Shown here piece by piece: positions 8,967-20,437 of a DNA stretch of 64,000 nt. Source of the DNA: Linanthus parryae (Eukaryota; Streptophyta; Magnoliopsida; Ericales; Polemoniaceae). Numbering within the stretch: position 1 is the stretch's first letter; every line of letters begins with the position of its first letter. The notes below the pieces were generated by a model. That model was given only the letters and a program-made list of their open reading frames with translations. It did no database searches and was not told the origin of the DNA. Both the position numbers and the translations under genes were made by a program. The stretch lies in NCBI GenBank assembly GCA_023055425.1, contig JALGPY010000015.1, positions 682,001 through 746,000 on the forward strand. The letters are read 5' to 3'.

Positions 8967-11900
8967 TCAAAGTAAATTCTTGATCAAGGAGTCATTAAGG
9001 GTGAACTGACGGCTCAGATTCTCTACCTGCTCCACTTCTTGCTTCAATTGCTCGCACTTGGCATTCATCTCATGATAGAGCTTCAGAGCTTCGTCAACCT
9101 TTTGCTTTTGCTGCTCCACCTTCTGCTTCTCAGCTGCGAGGTTTTGGTGGCCGAGTTTCAAAGTTACGGCTGCGCGAATCAAAGTAAATCTTTTCATAAG
9201 AAACTTGAAACCCAGCCTGCCTTGGACTTTAGTCAGAAGATTTTGGCACATGCCAAAAAGCAATTCGGCACTCTGAGCAGAAATGGTCGCAGGTGTGGCC
9301 GCAGACAGATGCTCCAAAATCCAAATGGCCTCGGTAAGAAACAGCCTTCTGTCAAAGGGCCCTATCTCCAGAGATCTCACAAATGATTGGGGATAGGTGA
9401 GGCGCATCCGAACTAGCCAGTCCACATCGGCTTGCTTCAAACCTAAAGCAATGTCAAATCTAAGTTATGATATCAAACTCGCAAATGAATAATGCGAGAT
9501 GCAAACAGCAAGCCACAACGTACTAGTTCCTTCAAGGATCTCACGAAGAGAAGGAATGCGCATTGTTGGAGTGGTCAAAGACTGTCCACGCTCCATAGCT
9601 CTCCTGTCAGCTGCGAGCTCTAAATCCTCATAGTTAGAAGGAAGAGTATAAGCCGCACCAGTTGCGATTGCAGCCCCGACCTGCGAGCCCCAAAAGCTCC
9701 ACGCAGGAAGTGGCGTCACAGACTCAGTCATCGCTGGAGGCATAGTGGCAGCCGAAGTTGCTTGGCGAGGGACACTTTTAGATGCGGTAGCATCGATAGT
9801 ACTTGTTCTTACTTCCTCAGCGCCAGCATGGGCATCTTCCTCCATTAACACAGCGTCAGCTTCGGCATCATCAGAAAGTTCGATGATGTCCTCAAAAGGC
9901 TCTCCTGCGTATTCAGCAGCTGCGACGGGCTTCTCGGTATGAGAACTCGGCACTGGGACATAGGATGCAGAAGTTTCACTTCTTTGCTCCAACACGGGTT
10001 CATCAGCAATGCCTGCGATACAAAATGCGATGATGTGAGGTAAATTGTATCATACGTTATTTTACTATCTTTTGCTAAAGCTAAGAGCAAGCACCTCCAC
10101 GCGAAGGTCGGATTGCAGTTTCTTCGTCATACACTAAAGACGTGGAACCATGCCCTATTAGTGTGTCCTCATTAAGCATGTCTTTAAAAGGAGCATGACC
10201 TGGGGCGCGAAGAAGCTAGTCATGATTATGCTTCGAGTTACTAATCTTAGTTCATGCATATCGATCAAGTGATTACCTGAGGGTTCACCGCACTTGCCTA
10301 CTAGCCAACGGCGAATGTCGGCCTTTGACACACCATGCTTTAACGCACCCACAATAAAATCTCGATAAGTTACTGCGAGATTAAAAATCTCACCTTTATT
10401 GCCGCCTGCGATTTCTTCAAAATCTGCCTGGGCTTGCTCCAAAGCTGCTGCATCCTCTTCTGGAGCCGCATCCTCCTCCTCAGCTTGAGGAGTCACCTCT
10501 TCGGGAAGCACATCTTCCTCATCAGCTGGACGCACTAAGTCGTTGACATGTTGCTCTTCGAGGCTCCGCTGCCTCACACGCTCGAGCTCCTCCTCTTCTC
10601 GTTGCCTTCTCCTTTCAGCAGCTTCCGCGGCTGTCTTCCTAGACTCGGCGAGAACGTCCTCGCTTATGGGTTCGTCCGAAATGCCAGAATAAGCATCCCT
10701 CTTCTGTCTCTTGGCCAAAAGGCCACCGATGGTCTCATCATCATCATCATCTGCGAAGAAACGATTTGTTCAAGATCAAGTTGCAAAAGAATTACGATAA
10801 TGAGAAGGGAAACGCGATGGAGGTACCTCCTGATTCTTCCTCATGTATCACATTTGTTCTTTCTTCTTCTTCTTCTTCATCACCTTCTCTGGGCTCCTGC
10901 CTCTCCTCTTCTTCCTCCTGGTTGAATGGAACGAAGGTCTCAACTGCGAGCTCCTTCCGCGCTTTACTGGGCATGCGACCTTTTCCTTTGTCCTTGGTAG
11001 AAAGGGACTTAGCTGGAGGGGAAGTTGGAGCGCTCCTAGGGGAAGATATTGTAATTCCCTTTTGCCTGGGTCTCTTCGCTCTCGGCGCTGCAGTCGCTGG
11101 GGGAGACGGATTATCTCTGGGTGGAGATAAGGCCGGAGCATTATCTATCAGCGAGTCAGCAAAAGCATTCATGACTGCGCGAATCCTGGTTTCGACCTCG
11201 GGGTCCATCCTCGATGCTAGCAGGAACGACTGTCCTTGTCTTCTGGTGGCAACGATGGTGTTAAACAGCGACTTGGAACGATCACCAGATGCGAATCTCC
11301 GCACATGACACTACAGCAAACAGTGTAGAATAAAGGCATCAACATGTGGAAATCAAGAAGCTTAACGCATACGACAAAAAAGTTGCTTACCTTAGCAAAT
11401 GTCTCGCTATATCTGATGACATGCGAGTCGCCTTTCTTAACTGCGGCGATCTTTTCATTCAGAATGACGTCAGGGAACAAATGGTTCTCATGATCCAACA
11501 ATGAGTAGCAACCATATTCAGACTCGCTCAGACTGCAATTGGGACGAAACGGAAAAGAGTTTCTTTTGATCAAAGGAGCTCTGCTTGGCTGAGGAGCTGA
11601 CTGCGTCTCAAACCTGACGTGTTGGGCGATCCAGTATGCGAGCCAGTTCTTGGAACAACCACCCTCGCGGTTACCTGCAGGCTGCTCAAAAGGAAGATTG
11701 TTCATAAAGACTGTTTTGCATTCCTTTGTCAGCAAGCGCCTATAGCAACCTCTGATAATGGACTGTGGCCAGATTGAGGGTGCCACTGCATCATAGCCGA
11801 ACTGCGGAGAAACTCGAGTAGGGTCAACATCCACGGTAATCCTCTCATACCTTGGTGCGAGCTCACGAATATGCTCTGCGAGAGCAGGAAGAGAACCTCG

Positions 11901-13271
11901 CAGGCACCAGCAAAAGAATTCGCGATAGCGCACATGGAAATGCGATCCCTCTTCGAAGAGGAGCTCTTCTGAGAAGACAATACCTTTAGAAGGGTACAGC
12001 CTTGGAAACCACCGCACATTCTCAATACGCACGGCATAGGGCCTGGCAACGAACTCTTTCCGGTTGTCGCATATCAGGCTCCAAACGCACTTGGTATTGT
12101 TCGCTCCGAACCACCTCGCAGCTCTGCCGCAGTTACGCTCTTCCACCTCGCCTGGGGGACACCACTTGTTGGGCTTGGAGGCAGTTGGGGCATAAGAAGG
12201 CCACCGCTCAAAGACCCACATCGTCAAGAAGGCAATGTTGACAAAGGTCAGTATGTCGAGGCGGCCACGCGACTCCTTCATGGCCACAACCAGCTGATCC
12301 AATCTATAGTACAATGTGCCCAAGACCAAGGGTCCAAGTGCGACTCTCTGGCCAAGGGCCAGTTTCACAGCGAGCGGCAGAACATGGTAGAAGACCCCAT
12401 CGTGCGGGTGACCATCGATTAAGTACCTCGACAGCCAGGCACAGAGGAAAGCACAAAGGGTCAAGTGATAGCCCTTACCCTCCACGTAATTCTTGGCCTC
12501 CGGGTCTTGACTAAGAAGCTTCTTGGTGATGCTGCTGTTCGCGTAGTCACGAAAGAAGTACTGCACCCATTTATTCCAAGTATTCTTCGCAGACGTATCA
12601 ACCAACTGCCAATTGGGAAGGGCTTTGGTAGCGGTCCACCGGGTGGAGATTTTCTTTACCTCTGATAGGCACTCCTCCATCTGCGTGTACAAAGCGATCT
12701 CCGCATCCGTCCTCAAGGGACTCAAAGGGTCCACTTCACCCATGGGAGACAGATCGTACAGCATGTGCACGTCCTCGAGTGTGGGGGCAGCCTCGAACTC
12801 AGCAAAGTGAAAAGTGTGAGTCGCGGGCGAGTAGCGGGAAAGAAGGTTTAGAAGCATGGACTGGTCGAGCTTCACGGCAGCACCCTTCATAGCACGAACA
12901 GCGAAGTATACGCCGGCCTCATTAAGAGTGGCAGCATGATCGGTCAACACATGGTCAATCCACTCATCCATGTAGTCCAATTTCTGGACAAAAGCTTGGG
13001 TGGAAATCGCAGCATAGGGGAAGTACCCATTTTCGATTCCCAATCGAGCCACATCCTCGCAGCCAATCAACTCGAGCAAGGCTGAGTTAACTGGGGGAGT
13101 CAACGTTAGCAATCCCTCATTGGGGATAGAAGCAGGCAGTTTCTTTGCCTTAACCCTCGCGTGGTAGAAATCTTTGCCACCCAGATAGGGGGCTTTTCGC
13201 CACAAAGCTTGCGGAAGATCAGGTATCTCTTCGTCCTCCTTGGTAGGTTTGGTTCCTTTTCCCTTGGCCAT
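8967..13271 (-). CDS. Antisense six-exon gene with plant-mobile-domain-like N-terminus, Tat copy 1
   Basis: Predicted exons on the minus strand: 13271-11391, 11310-10827, 10750-10277, 10199-10095, 10012-9524, 9442-8967. All five introns are GT..AG (donors AAG|GTAAGC, GAG|GTACCT, CAG|GTAATC, GAG|GTGCTT, CTA|GTACGT) and the phases 0,1,1,1,1 join into 1302 codons without a stop. The N-terminal ~627 residues (exon 1) look like a plant mobile domain: THTFHFAEFEAAPTLEDVHMLYDL and HLTLCAFLCAWLSRYL. Then come a basic Pro/Ser-rich linker, acidic stretches (exons 2-3), a low-complexity segment, and a C-terminal coiled coil rich in Lys, Gln and Glu (EKQKVEQQKQKVDEALK). The start ATG follows a TTCCGCAG acceptor-like site, so a 5' UTR intron is likely. 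Antisense extra ORFs are known in Tat elements; the protein's function is unknown. Confidence 0.82.
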
Positions 13272-13992
13272 TCCTGCGGAAGAGCAAGAAAAAAGGGGGG
13301 AGAAATATGCCACACTTCAGTTTGAATTTCGAGATTCAAGATCTATGGAAAGAAAGATGAACAGTTTCTGGTATCAATTTCAGAAATTAGAAGTTGGAAA
13401 TTGTTTGCATTATCGAGGATTTCAAAACCCTACATCCAAGATCCTTATCATCGAAGGATTAAGCCAAAATTGGGTCCAAAGCTTGAAGCTTCTTTACAAG
13501 TTTCAACAGATTATATGTCATGGGTTTACATATTCAACGCAGTTTGAAGCATATAAATCGAAATTGAACAAGGCCAACCTTGTTTTCGTGAAGCCTGCGT
13601 GGATACACACAGTTGAAGAAGACGATTCGCAGTTCTGAACTGGTGATTGATTATCTGAATCTGCTCTCGAAGACTTCCGGGTACCATTCACTTTAAGAGA
13701 AAGAAGTGATGCTTTGCAACAATGGAGAGTACAAAGTATTTATCCAAAAACAATGAAGGGTTGCGTCCTTTCAGTAGTCGAATCGCAACCATCACCGTCG
13801 AATCGCGCAATCACAGGACAAGCTGACGTCACGCCTAAAACCCTAAAAGCCAGACGGCACGACTCTAGGGGTTTTAGGTCATAATGGCACGCACGGGGGC
13901 TGAATTTGCTCGTGTTTAAATTGGTGCGTGGCGGCGACGCGCATGTTGGTTTCCGCGCATGGAAGTCTATACAGCTATGAGCCTTCACGCGC
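13272..13992. other. Leader and promoter side of the antisense gene, Tat copy 1
   Basis: No sense coding is visible and it aligns with 38572-39268 of copy 2. For the antisense gene this is the upstream side and should hold its promoter and a leader exon. An acceptor-like TCTTCCGCAG lies just before the ATG; a donor could not be fixed. No convincing TATA box was seen. Confidence 0.4.
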
Positions 13993-14004
13993 AGAAAGGG
14001 GGCT
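13993..14004 (+). other. Polypurine tract of Tat copy 1
   Basis: AGAAAGGGGGCT directly precedes the 3' LTR start (TGTAGATA), the normal place of the plus-strand primer. It is identical in copy 2. Confidence 0.85.
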
Positions 14005-14006
14005 AA

Positions 14007-14418
14007 TGTAGATAGTGCTTTCTGAGCTAGCAGATCTTGGCCACGTGGCAACCATCCAGCACACCATATTGTGCTCCACACACACTGGATCACCAGCCGC
14101 GCTGATCCATGTGGGGGCTGCGAGACAGGGCCCTCGCATATCACTGCACGGGACTTGTAGGGACTTAGTGGTTTGGAGGCTAGAGTAAGTCCTGTCGCGT
14201 GCGAGCTAAGCCCGCACGCTACCTTTAGTAACTGCTTTTGAGAGATTTATGGCACGAGCTCCATAAACCCGGTCAATCCGGTCAAACCCGGTCAACCCCA
14301 TATTGGTTCCGGTATTCGCGCATAACGTGCTGTAACGGTCCCAACTCTTCCTGTGCCATCTCTAATCCTCTACATACGGTGTACACGGAGGTCTCCCCGC
14401 CGGAATCTCTTGTGCACA
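14007..14418 (+). repeat. 3' LTR of Tat copy 1, promoter region deleted
   Basis: It runs from TGTAGATA to GTGCACA and is 412 bp against 625 bp in copy 2. The difference is one internal gap of about 213 bp after GTAACGGT. The gap takes out both TATA-like stretches and the probable start region. The flanks align well with copy 2. Confidence 0.88.
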
Positions 14419-14963
14419 GGTGTATATCTGTATATACTGCTGGTGTGATTTTTACAGCTTTTTAGCTATTTGTGACTGTATGGTGATTGATAAATTACGA
14501 TATTTGTCTATTTGGTGCCGCATGCTGATGTGTAATAACTGGCTGTGTGTTAAGTAGATTTTAGATTTCAACGCCAGTGGTTAGGCGGTACCTGCTGGGC
14601 TGTTTTGGCTCACCCCTCTGTTTTACAGGTTGACCCGGAGAGCGACTGGATCGCGGAGTAGTTGTTAAAAAGCATATTTAGTTAAATATGTTGTTTTTAG
14701 TTATTTTTAGCGATTTGTTGTAAATTAATGTTTTGACTAGTTATCTATATAAAATGTCATTTTTGACGAGTCGGTGTAACTTTGTAAATAATTCCGTCAC
14801 GTACCAATATTTCAGAAATTTGATTAAAAGTGGTGTTCCGGAGGACTGTGTGTCCTGATGGTGAGTTTGTGGCTGTCTGAAAGTGTCAGACTGGTTGATA
14901 TTAATCCGCGCGTTTATATTAACTCGATAAGTTTTATTAATAAATCAGTGACGGGTCGTCACA
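14419..14963 (+). repeat. 5' LTR remainder of the non-coding element
   Basis: It matches 16180-16728 of the 3' LTR. The missing left part lies beyond Tat copy 1, outside the window. It ends with a GTGACGGGTCGTCAC inverted repeat. Confidence 0.8.
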
Positions 14964-14964
14964 G

Positions 14965-14977
14965 TGGTATCAGAGCC
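14965..14977 (+). other. Initiator-Met primer binding site
   Basis: TGGTATCAGAGCC one base after the LTR end; the standard primer site of many plant retrotransposons. Confidence 0.88.
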
Positions 14978-16098
14978 TGACCCAACCGGAGGTACGGATA
15001 GTGTATCTGGGACTGTGCGGGTGTTTTGGCGGGTGTCTTTGACGGGTGTCGTACAAGAGGTAGGCACTTGTGAGTCACCACACTTGTGATCCACCGCACT
15101 GTCGAGCTAGGGGTACACAGTCTAGTACTGCTTGAGTGGTGGAGGTGATGAGACTTGGTGGTACGTGACATTTTTAAAGTAAAAGTAAATTTTATTAAAT
15201 TTCGGGACAAAATTTTTATAAATGAGGTAGATTGTGAGAACACGATTTTATTTATTAACGGGATTTTTTTTTAAGTCATTAGGGAGTTCTATCCATGTAA
15301 AAAATTGTTACTTTTGTATCTCATAAAGATACTGTTACTTTTGGATGTTACACTCATTTGTGTTGTTGTGGTAGAAAAGTTGAAATGGTTGTATGTTATT
15401 CTACAGAGAGATACTAATTGGATAATAGTTTATTTTGACTATTACATGTTTTGGTGAATACATGGGTTCTCCAGATTCATATATGTGTGAGATGATCAAA
15501 TTGTTTGTTTGGATGTATGACGTAGTTTGTCACAAGATTAATGTTTGGAGGTATTAATTTGTGTCACTACCTTTTTGTTAGCTCTAGTGGGTATACTTAT
15601 AACATTAGTAGCATGTTACTGCTACATATTTAGCCTACAATTTTTGTAAGTCTTTCATTACATGATAATGATCAATGTGAAGACCACGTGGACACACTGC
15701 ATGCATTTAACTAGCATGACATGCCAATTAACGGAATAAAGTGTGAAAAGTAATTGTTATTACTTTCCATGCATGCAGGTATGATATACATGTATTGTCC
15801 TCACATAATTCCAAGTGGGGAGATATTACCGAAGTCTAGTTAAATATTTCCTTTCTAAGTTTTTTTATGAGAGAGTATAGACATGGTGGTCTTTGAGGCC
15901 CTCTCGAGTTGGAAGAGGGGAAGAGACAGAGAGGGTCGGAATAAAGAGGAGAACTTGTTTCTCTGCTAGAAAAGAAACGGCGAGAAAGTGAAATTTGAGA
16001 AGAAGAAAACTCGTTTAGTGTAATCTAATAGGGGTTGGTGAGGTTATTTGGTTGAAACATTTTTTTTGGCATAGAGATGATAGAGCAGAAAGTTGGGA
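14978..16098 (+). other. Internal region without genes of the non-coding element
   Basis: AT-rich; no frame above about 95 codons resembles a retroelement protein. A purine-rich stretch lies at about 15900-16010. The end, AGCAGAAAGTTGGGA, is a weak polypurine tract. I see nothing else. Confidence 0.6.
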
Positions 16099-16728
16099 TG
16101 TTCCAGTGACTTAGTTCGACATCGGTTTCGATTAATTTCAGGTAGGGGAAATCTAATCTCTAAGTTTTCTGCAGTTACGGTGTTTATCTGTATAAACTGG
16201 TTATGCGATTTTACAGCTTTTTAGCTTTCAGATAATTGTTTGGCTGATTGATATAACACGTTGTTGATGTGTAATTTGGTGCCGCATGTTGATGTGTAAT
16301 AACTGGCTGTTGTGTTAAGTAGATTTTAGATTTCTACGCCAGTGGTTAGGCGGTACCTGCTGAGCTGTTTTGCTCACCCCTCTGTTTTACAGGTTGACCT
16401 GGAGCGTGACTGGACCGCGGTGTAGTTGCTAAAATTTGCATTTTTAGTTAACTATGTTGTTTTTAGCTGTTTTTAGCTTTTTGCTGTAAATTACTATTTT
16501 GGGTCAGATATTTATAAATCTGTCATTTTTGACGAGTTCGTGTAACTTTTTAAATTATTCAGTCGCGTACCAGTATTTCTGAAATTTGATCAGAACTGTT
16601 GTTTCGGAGGACTGTGTGTCCTGTTGGTTGAGTTTTGGACGTCTGAAAGTGTCAGACGGGTTGATAGTAAAACTGTGATTTAATCGAATAACCGATTTTT
16701 ATTATTAAAAGTGTGACGGGTCGTCACA
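16099..16728 (+). repeat. 3' LTR of the non-coding element
   Basis: From TGTTCCAG to CGTCACA, 630 bp. The right part aligns with 14419-14963. The start is set by TG after a purine tract and is less sure than the end. TGTAT at 16729-16733 is the expected target duplication. Confidence 0.7.
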
Positions 16729-16733
16729 TGTAT

Positions 16734-17086
16734 ATTCACTCAGTTTTTACTGATACTCGAAAAACTACGGTATTGTGTTTCTTTTAATTCCCCCGCAGGT
16801 CTATGATTGGTTGCTTGGGGTAACACGCTAGGATCACGACTCGTTCTCATCTGCAAACAATAACGGTTAGTAATTAATCCCTTTTTGTTGTAAGATATAT
16901 TTTGTTAGACTCGGTGTCCAGTTTGGAACCAGTCACGAATGTTGTTAACCTTTATCTAAATGAATCAGTAGTTGGATGTTCCGTTTCACTTGTTATTGTT
17001 ACCACACCTTGTAAGAAAGGGTAAAATCCCCTGTACGGAGGGCACCATCCCGGTCTTCGGTTCCTCTTGAAATCGGGGGTGTTACA
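16734..17086 (+). repeat. End of a chromovirus-like LTR
   Basis: It ends in ATCGGGGGTGTTACA, the usual end of Tekay/Del-type LTRs that begin TGTAACACCCC. It shares CTCAGTTTTTACTGA and the style of its end with the reverse strand of the solo LTR at 45844-49198. Its left part was split off by the non-coding element and is outside the window. Confidence 0.45.
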
Positions 17087-17496
17087 GGTACCACAACCAC
17101 CGATAAGGTGGAGACTGAGGCTGTTGACGAAAAAGTGGAATTAGTTGTTCCTAAAGAAGAAGAACGTGCGCCTAAGACAATTCCACCACTAGTTACAAAA
17201 CGGCAAGAAACAGAAGAGTCTGAGAATGCACCATTAGAGAAACCGGAGACTCAAAGTATTGTTGTAGGATTACCAAGGAGGGTTATCAAGTCGCCAAAAA
17301 GATACAGGGATGGCGGTATGGTGGGTTATGCATTGCAGGTAGTCGAAGAAATGGAGGATGAGCACTCTACCTATAGGGCTACGATTTCAGGATCTGAGTC
17401 AGCACAGTGGATTACGGCTATGGGAGAAGAGATAGAGTCACATAGAAAGAATCAGACATGGGAGCTTGTAAAATTGCCGGTAGGAAAGAAGATTGT
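17087..17496 (+). pseudogene. Copia pol fragment A, left half (linker and start of RT)
   Basis: The frame from 17108 reads through the integrase-RT linker of a Ty1/copia polyprotein: RRVIKSPKRYRDGG, then ISGSESAQWITAMGEEIESH, NQTWELVKLPVGKKIV. It breaks off at ATTGT, the target duplication of the SIRE-type element, and resumes at 50851 with VN*KWVFRNKEG. Joined across the insertion it reads as one RT with a stop where Cys is expected. Gag, protease and most of integrase are missing. It is an old host fragment. Confidence 0.8.
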
Positions 17497-20397
17497 TGTT
17501 GACTCAAAGACCCTTGAGTATGTTTTGAGAAGTAATTGTTTTGAGTGATGAAAGACAAAGACAAAGCATTTCTGATACTCCAATGCCTTGAGATATTGAC
17601 AGAGCTTCAAAGCCTTGAGATTCTAACAATCTTGTGTTGCAGATTGGCTATCTGATTATATAGATCAGAGATTTGCTTCAAATACTTATGTTATATATTG
17701 TCTACATATCTAACACAATTCCCGGTGTCCTGATCAGAGAGAATCAAAGATTTCTGGTTTCAACTTTGAAAGACTGTGAAGCATGTTCAGAGATGTGCCT
17801 TGAGCTGCTGACAGTTCTACAGAACTAATCTGATTCTTTCTTTCAGGGTTTGATATTTATTATTGTGTTTGTTCAATGACTTCTAAGAGTCTTAAACTAG
17901 TTTATCATGAGTTATTTGTGTCAGAAGTTAATCAGATTATTGTTTTATTCTTTCATCCAGCTTTTATCACAAACTGGAAAACCAAACAGACTTAGTACTG
18001 CTATATTTCTGGATTTTGTTGGTGCTATGTGTAGGGTTTTGATTCATGGATGTGCAACGGAAACACAAACAATCATAACCCAAGCAAAACCCTCCAAGGA
18101 TCACAAGTCAAGAGACATAACGATGGTAAAGGAAGAAATCAATAACACACCTTAGGGTTCTCCTTTGATGACTTCAAACGCGAATTGTCACGTTCTCTAT
18201 AGTTGATCCACGCCTAGAGTTGAATACTAGATCGTCCAATCCTTAGTGCTAGCCCGGAAAGAGGAAGAGGAAGAGGAAGAAGAATCAAGCAAAACGATAC
18301 CAACAAAGGTGGTCTCGGCCTCCTTGTGGCCGACGAGGACGGGCGACGGCGAGGGAGGGGCGGCGGCTCCTCTCTTGCTTGCTTGCTCTCTCCTTTTTGT
18401 TCTCTCCCACTCAAGTTATGATCAATAAGGTCATAAGTGTGGGAAGGAAGGAAGGAGTGTCCTTTATATAGTCCAACAAATCGTTGCCAACTACCTAAAG
18501 GACCCATTCCAGTCCTACTAGAATTCGGTTTAATCCCTTCCTTGCAAATTAGTCCCCACTAAGTTTGCAAGGTATTGCAAAGTGATCCTTCTAATTAATT
18601 AATCCAATTAATTAATTCCAAAATCTAGTTCAACTCTATATAGCGTGTGACCCCATAGGTTCTATCTAGTTGGTAGGAACAATTTGCTAACATGGAGCTG
18701 TTTCTAGCAAAACATCCATTCTAGCCAACTAATAGAATAGTCATCTTGACAAACCTTGTACAAGTAACTGTCTCATCCCTTTGTCTCTATATCCGGATTG
18801 GAAACGAGACATACAAGTCACACTCGTATATCCAATCCACAGTTTCTCGATCCATAGGAATAGCCTTATTCGTGCAAATAACATCAATATCCCATATTGA
18901 TTTATTTGAGTCTGGCCAGACATTCTATAAGCACTATCCCTCGAGTGGCCATTGATATTTTCTCCCGTTATGTGGGAGGGAAAAATTCTATCTACGTCCA
19001 CTACGATCTCTAAGCTTGCTTCTTATTGTATCCGGTACACGCCTTTATAACTACCCAGTTACGGTGTAGCGTTTAACGCTACCAAAATCACAATAATCCA
19101 CAACTAGAATATCTAGCGACTTCAAGTCTAAGGATGACAATACCATTGCACCGCGAGAAGCACTTGTGACTTAACAGAACGTGTATGTAGCCTTCTCGGA
19201 GATGGGTCAATCCAGTGCGCCATTACCCTTAATGCACACCTATGTGTTGGATCATGATATCTCCATATCAATCCAACCCCATACTAGTCTATAGATGATT
19301 GTCCTATTAATCATTATACTGGACTAGGGATATTTAATATAAACAACAAAATTTTAAATCTAAGGAATTCATTATATTATATATATCCAATAAATAATAA
19401 ATGAATTTTCTAGCCACAAATAAATTCATACTAAACTAGATTGCCTCTAGGGCATCTATTCCAACACTACGATTTAATGTTGTTGCAGGTCTGTTAAACG
19501 GGCAAATACAATCTCAACAAACTCCAACAGATATCTACTCAGAGCTATTTGAATTTCAGTTGAAAACAGGAAGAGGATTTGTAGGAACTGAGATCCTAAA
19601 ATCTCTCAGTCAGTTGCAGTGAGTAGATAAAAGACTAGTTTGAATTTTGAAAGAGGAGAGGCTTGCAGAATACTGAGAGAAGTATGAAAAATTCGTGGGA
19701 GATCATTCATTCAAACACACAGACATTCAAGCTTCAATTCCATATTTCAGAAGATCAATCATTCCAGTTTCCAGAAGAACACCCAGGCCTTCACAAGCTT
19801 ATTCTTCTACTGCGTTCTTCATCTATTTTGTAATCTGCTTATCTTTTGTATATCTAAAACCTCACTCAACCTAGTGGTTGGTTGTTCAAGTGACCAACAA
19901 GAGGTTCTTGTTAGCTCAACAGTTAGTAGCTGATACTAGATAGGTTTGGAACCACAAGCTGTATAGGTGTAAGGTAAATCACTTAGGCTTGAAGATCTAG
20001 GGCTATTTTTGTGTGAGTAATATGAAGTGTTCGCCCAATCCTGGTGCGATTAGATCCCTCAGGCAGAGATTAGGTCCATTGGGACTGAACTCTGTAAATT
20101 GCTTTGTGTTCTTTACTTTACAGTTTTGTTATTTTCTGCAGCACACAACTCAAATCAAACTAGGGTTTATAAGATGTTTAGAACTGGTAATAGTTCAAGG
20201 CCTTGAAGCTTTCTATTTTGCCTTTGAAAGTTTCTGACAGTTTTCTAAAATCTCAAGGCCTTGAGATTTGAGTTTCTCACAAAGCTAATTTGTTAAAATC
20301 TGAGTTTTGCAAAAAGTTTTCATACTCTATTCAACCCCCCTTCTAGAGTATTTAGGTCTTGTATTTAGTTTACATTACACACTTTCAATTGGTATCA
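17497..20397 (+). repeat. 5' LTR of SIRE-type element B (split by a solo LTR)
   Basis: It begins TGTTGACTCAAAG and ends ACACACTTTCA, as does the 3' LTR. Without the insertion at 18030-19466 it is about 1.46 kb. Against the 3' LTR it lacks two short blocks, one being a CTTCAAGGCCTTG unit near 17790. Short frames such as 20013-20237 are not genes. Confidence 0.9.
18030..19466 (-). repeat. Solo copia LTR, minus orientation
   Basis: The reverse complement runs from TGTTGGAATAGATGCCCTAG to AATCAAAACCCTACA and matches the LTR at 43296-44725 in ends and length (1437 against 1430 bp). It is flanked by CTATG (18025-18029) and CTACG (19467-19471), a target duplication with one mismatch. The 3' LTR of element B has the empty site GCTATGATTT. 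No internal sequence remains, so the element was lost by LTR-LTR recombination. Confidence 0.88.
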
Positions 20398-20399
20398 GA

Positions 20400-20411
20400 G
20401 CTTGGGTCACC
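20400..20411 (+). other. Initiator-Met primer site of element B
   Basis: TGGTATCAGAGC two bases after the LTR end. Confidence 0.9.
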
Positions 20412-20437
20412 GATATAGATCTAACAATCTTGTGACT

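Larger units (their letters stand above)
1..14418 (+). mobile_element. Tat-type Ty3/gypsy LTR retrotransposon, copy 1 (left LTR cut by window)
   Basis: Order: last 18 bases of a 5' LTR, primer site, gag-pro, TGA, pol (RT, RNase H, archaeal-type RNase H, integrase), non-coding middle region, antisense spliced gene, polypurine tract, 3' LTR. The second RNase H and an extra antisense gene between pol and the 3' LTR are known traits of the plant Tat lineage (Retand/Ogre relatives). The 3' LTR end matches the bases at 1-18. It differs from the second copy at 24167-39909 at many sites, yet gag-pro and pol have the same lengths in both. Two defects are visible: the protease has lost its catalytic Asp and the 3' LTR lacks its promoter region. 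It lies inside another element's 5' LTR; 14419-14423 (GGTGT) is the expected right target duplication, the left one being outside the window. Confidence 0.93.
14419..16728 (+). mobile_element. Non-coding LTR retrotransposon (large retrotransposon derivative type)
   Basis: Two direct repeats (14419-14963 and 16099-16728) share long stretches such as the CCAGTGGTTAGGCGGTACCTGC region and end in CGTCACA. TGGTATCAGAGCC starts one base after the first repeat, as an initiator-Met primer site should, and a purine-rich stretch precedes the second. The 1.1 kb between them has no recognisable gag or pol. The element must borrow proteins from others. Tat copy 1 sits in its 5' LTR. The two LTRs differ at many sites, so it is older than Tat copy 2. 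Confidence 0.78.

Noticed and set aside
12002..13638. Several plus-strand frames opposite the antisense exon 1
   Set aside because: Shadows of the long minus-strand coding exon; not conserved between copies.
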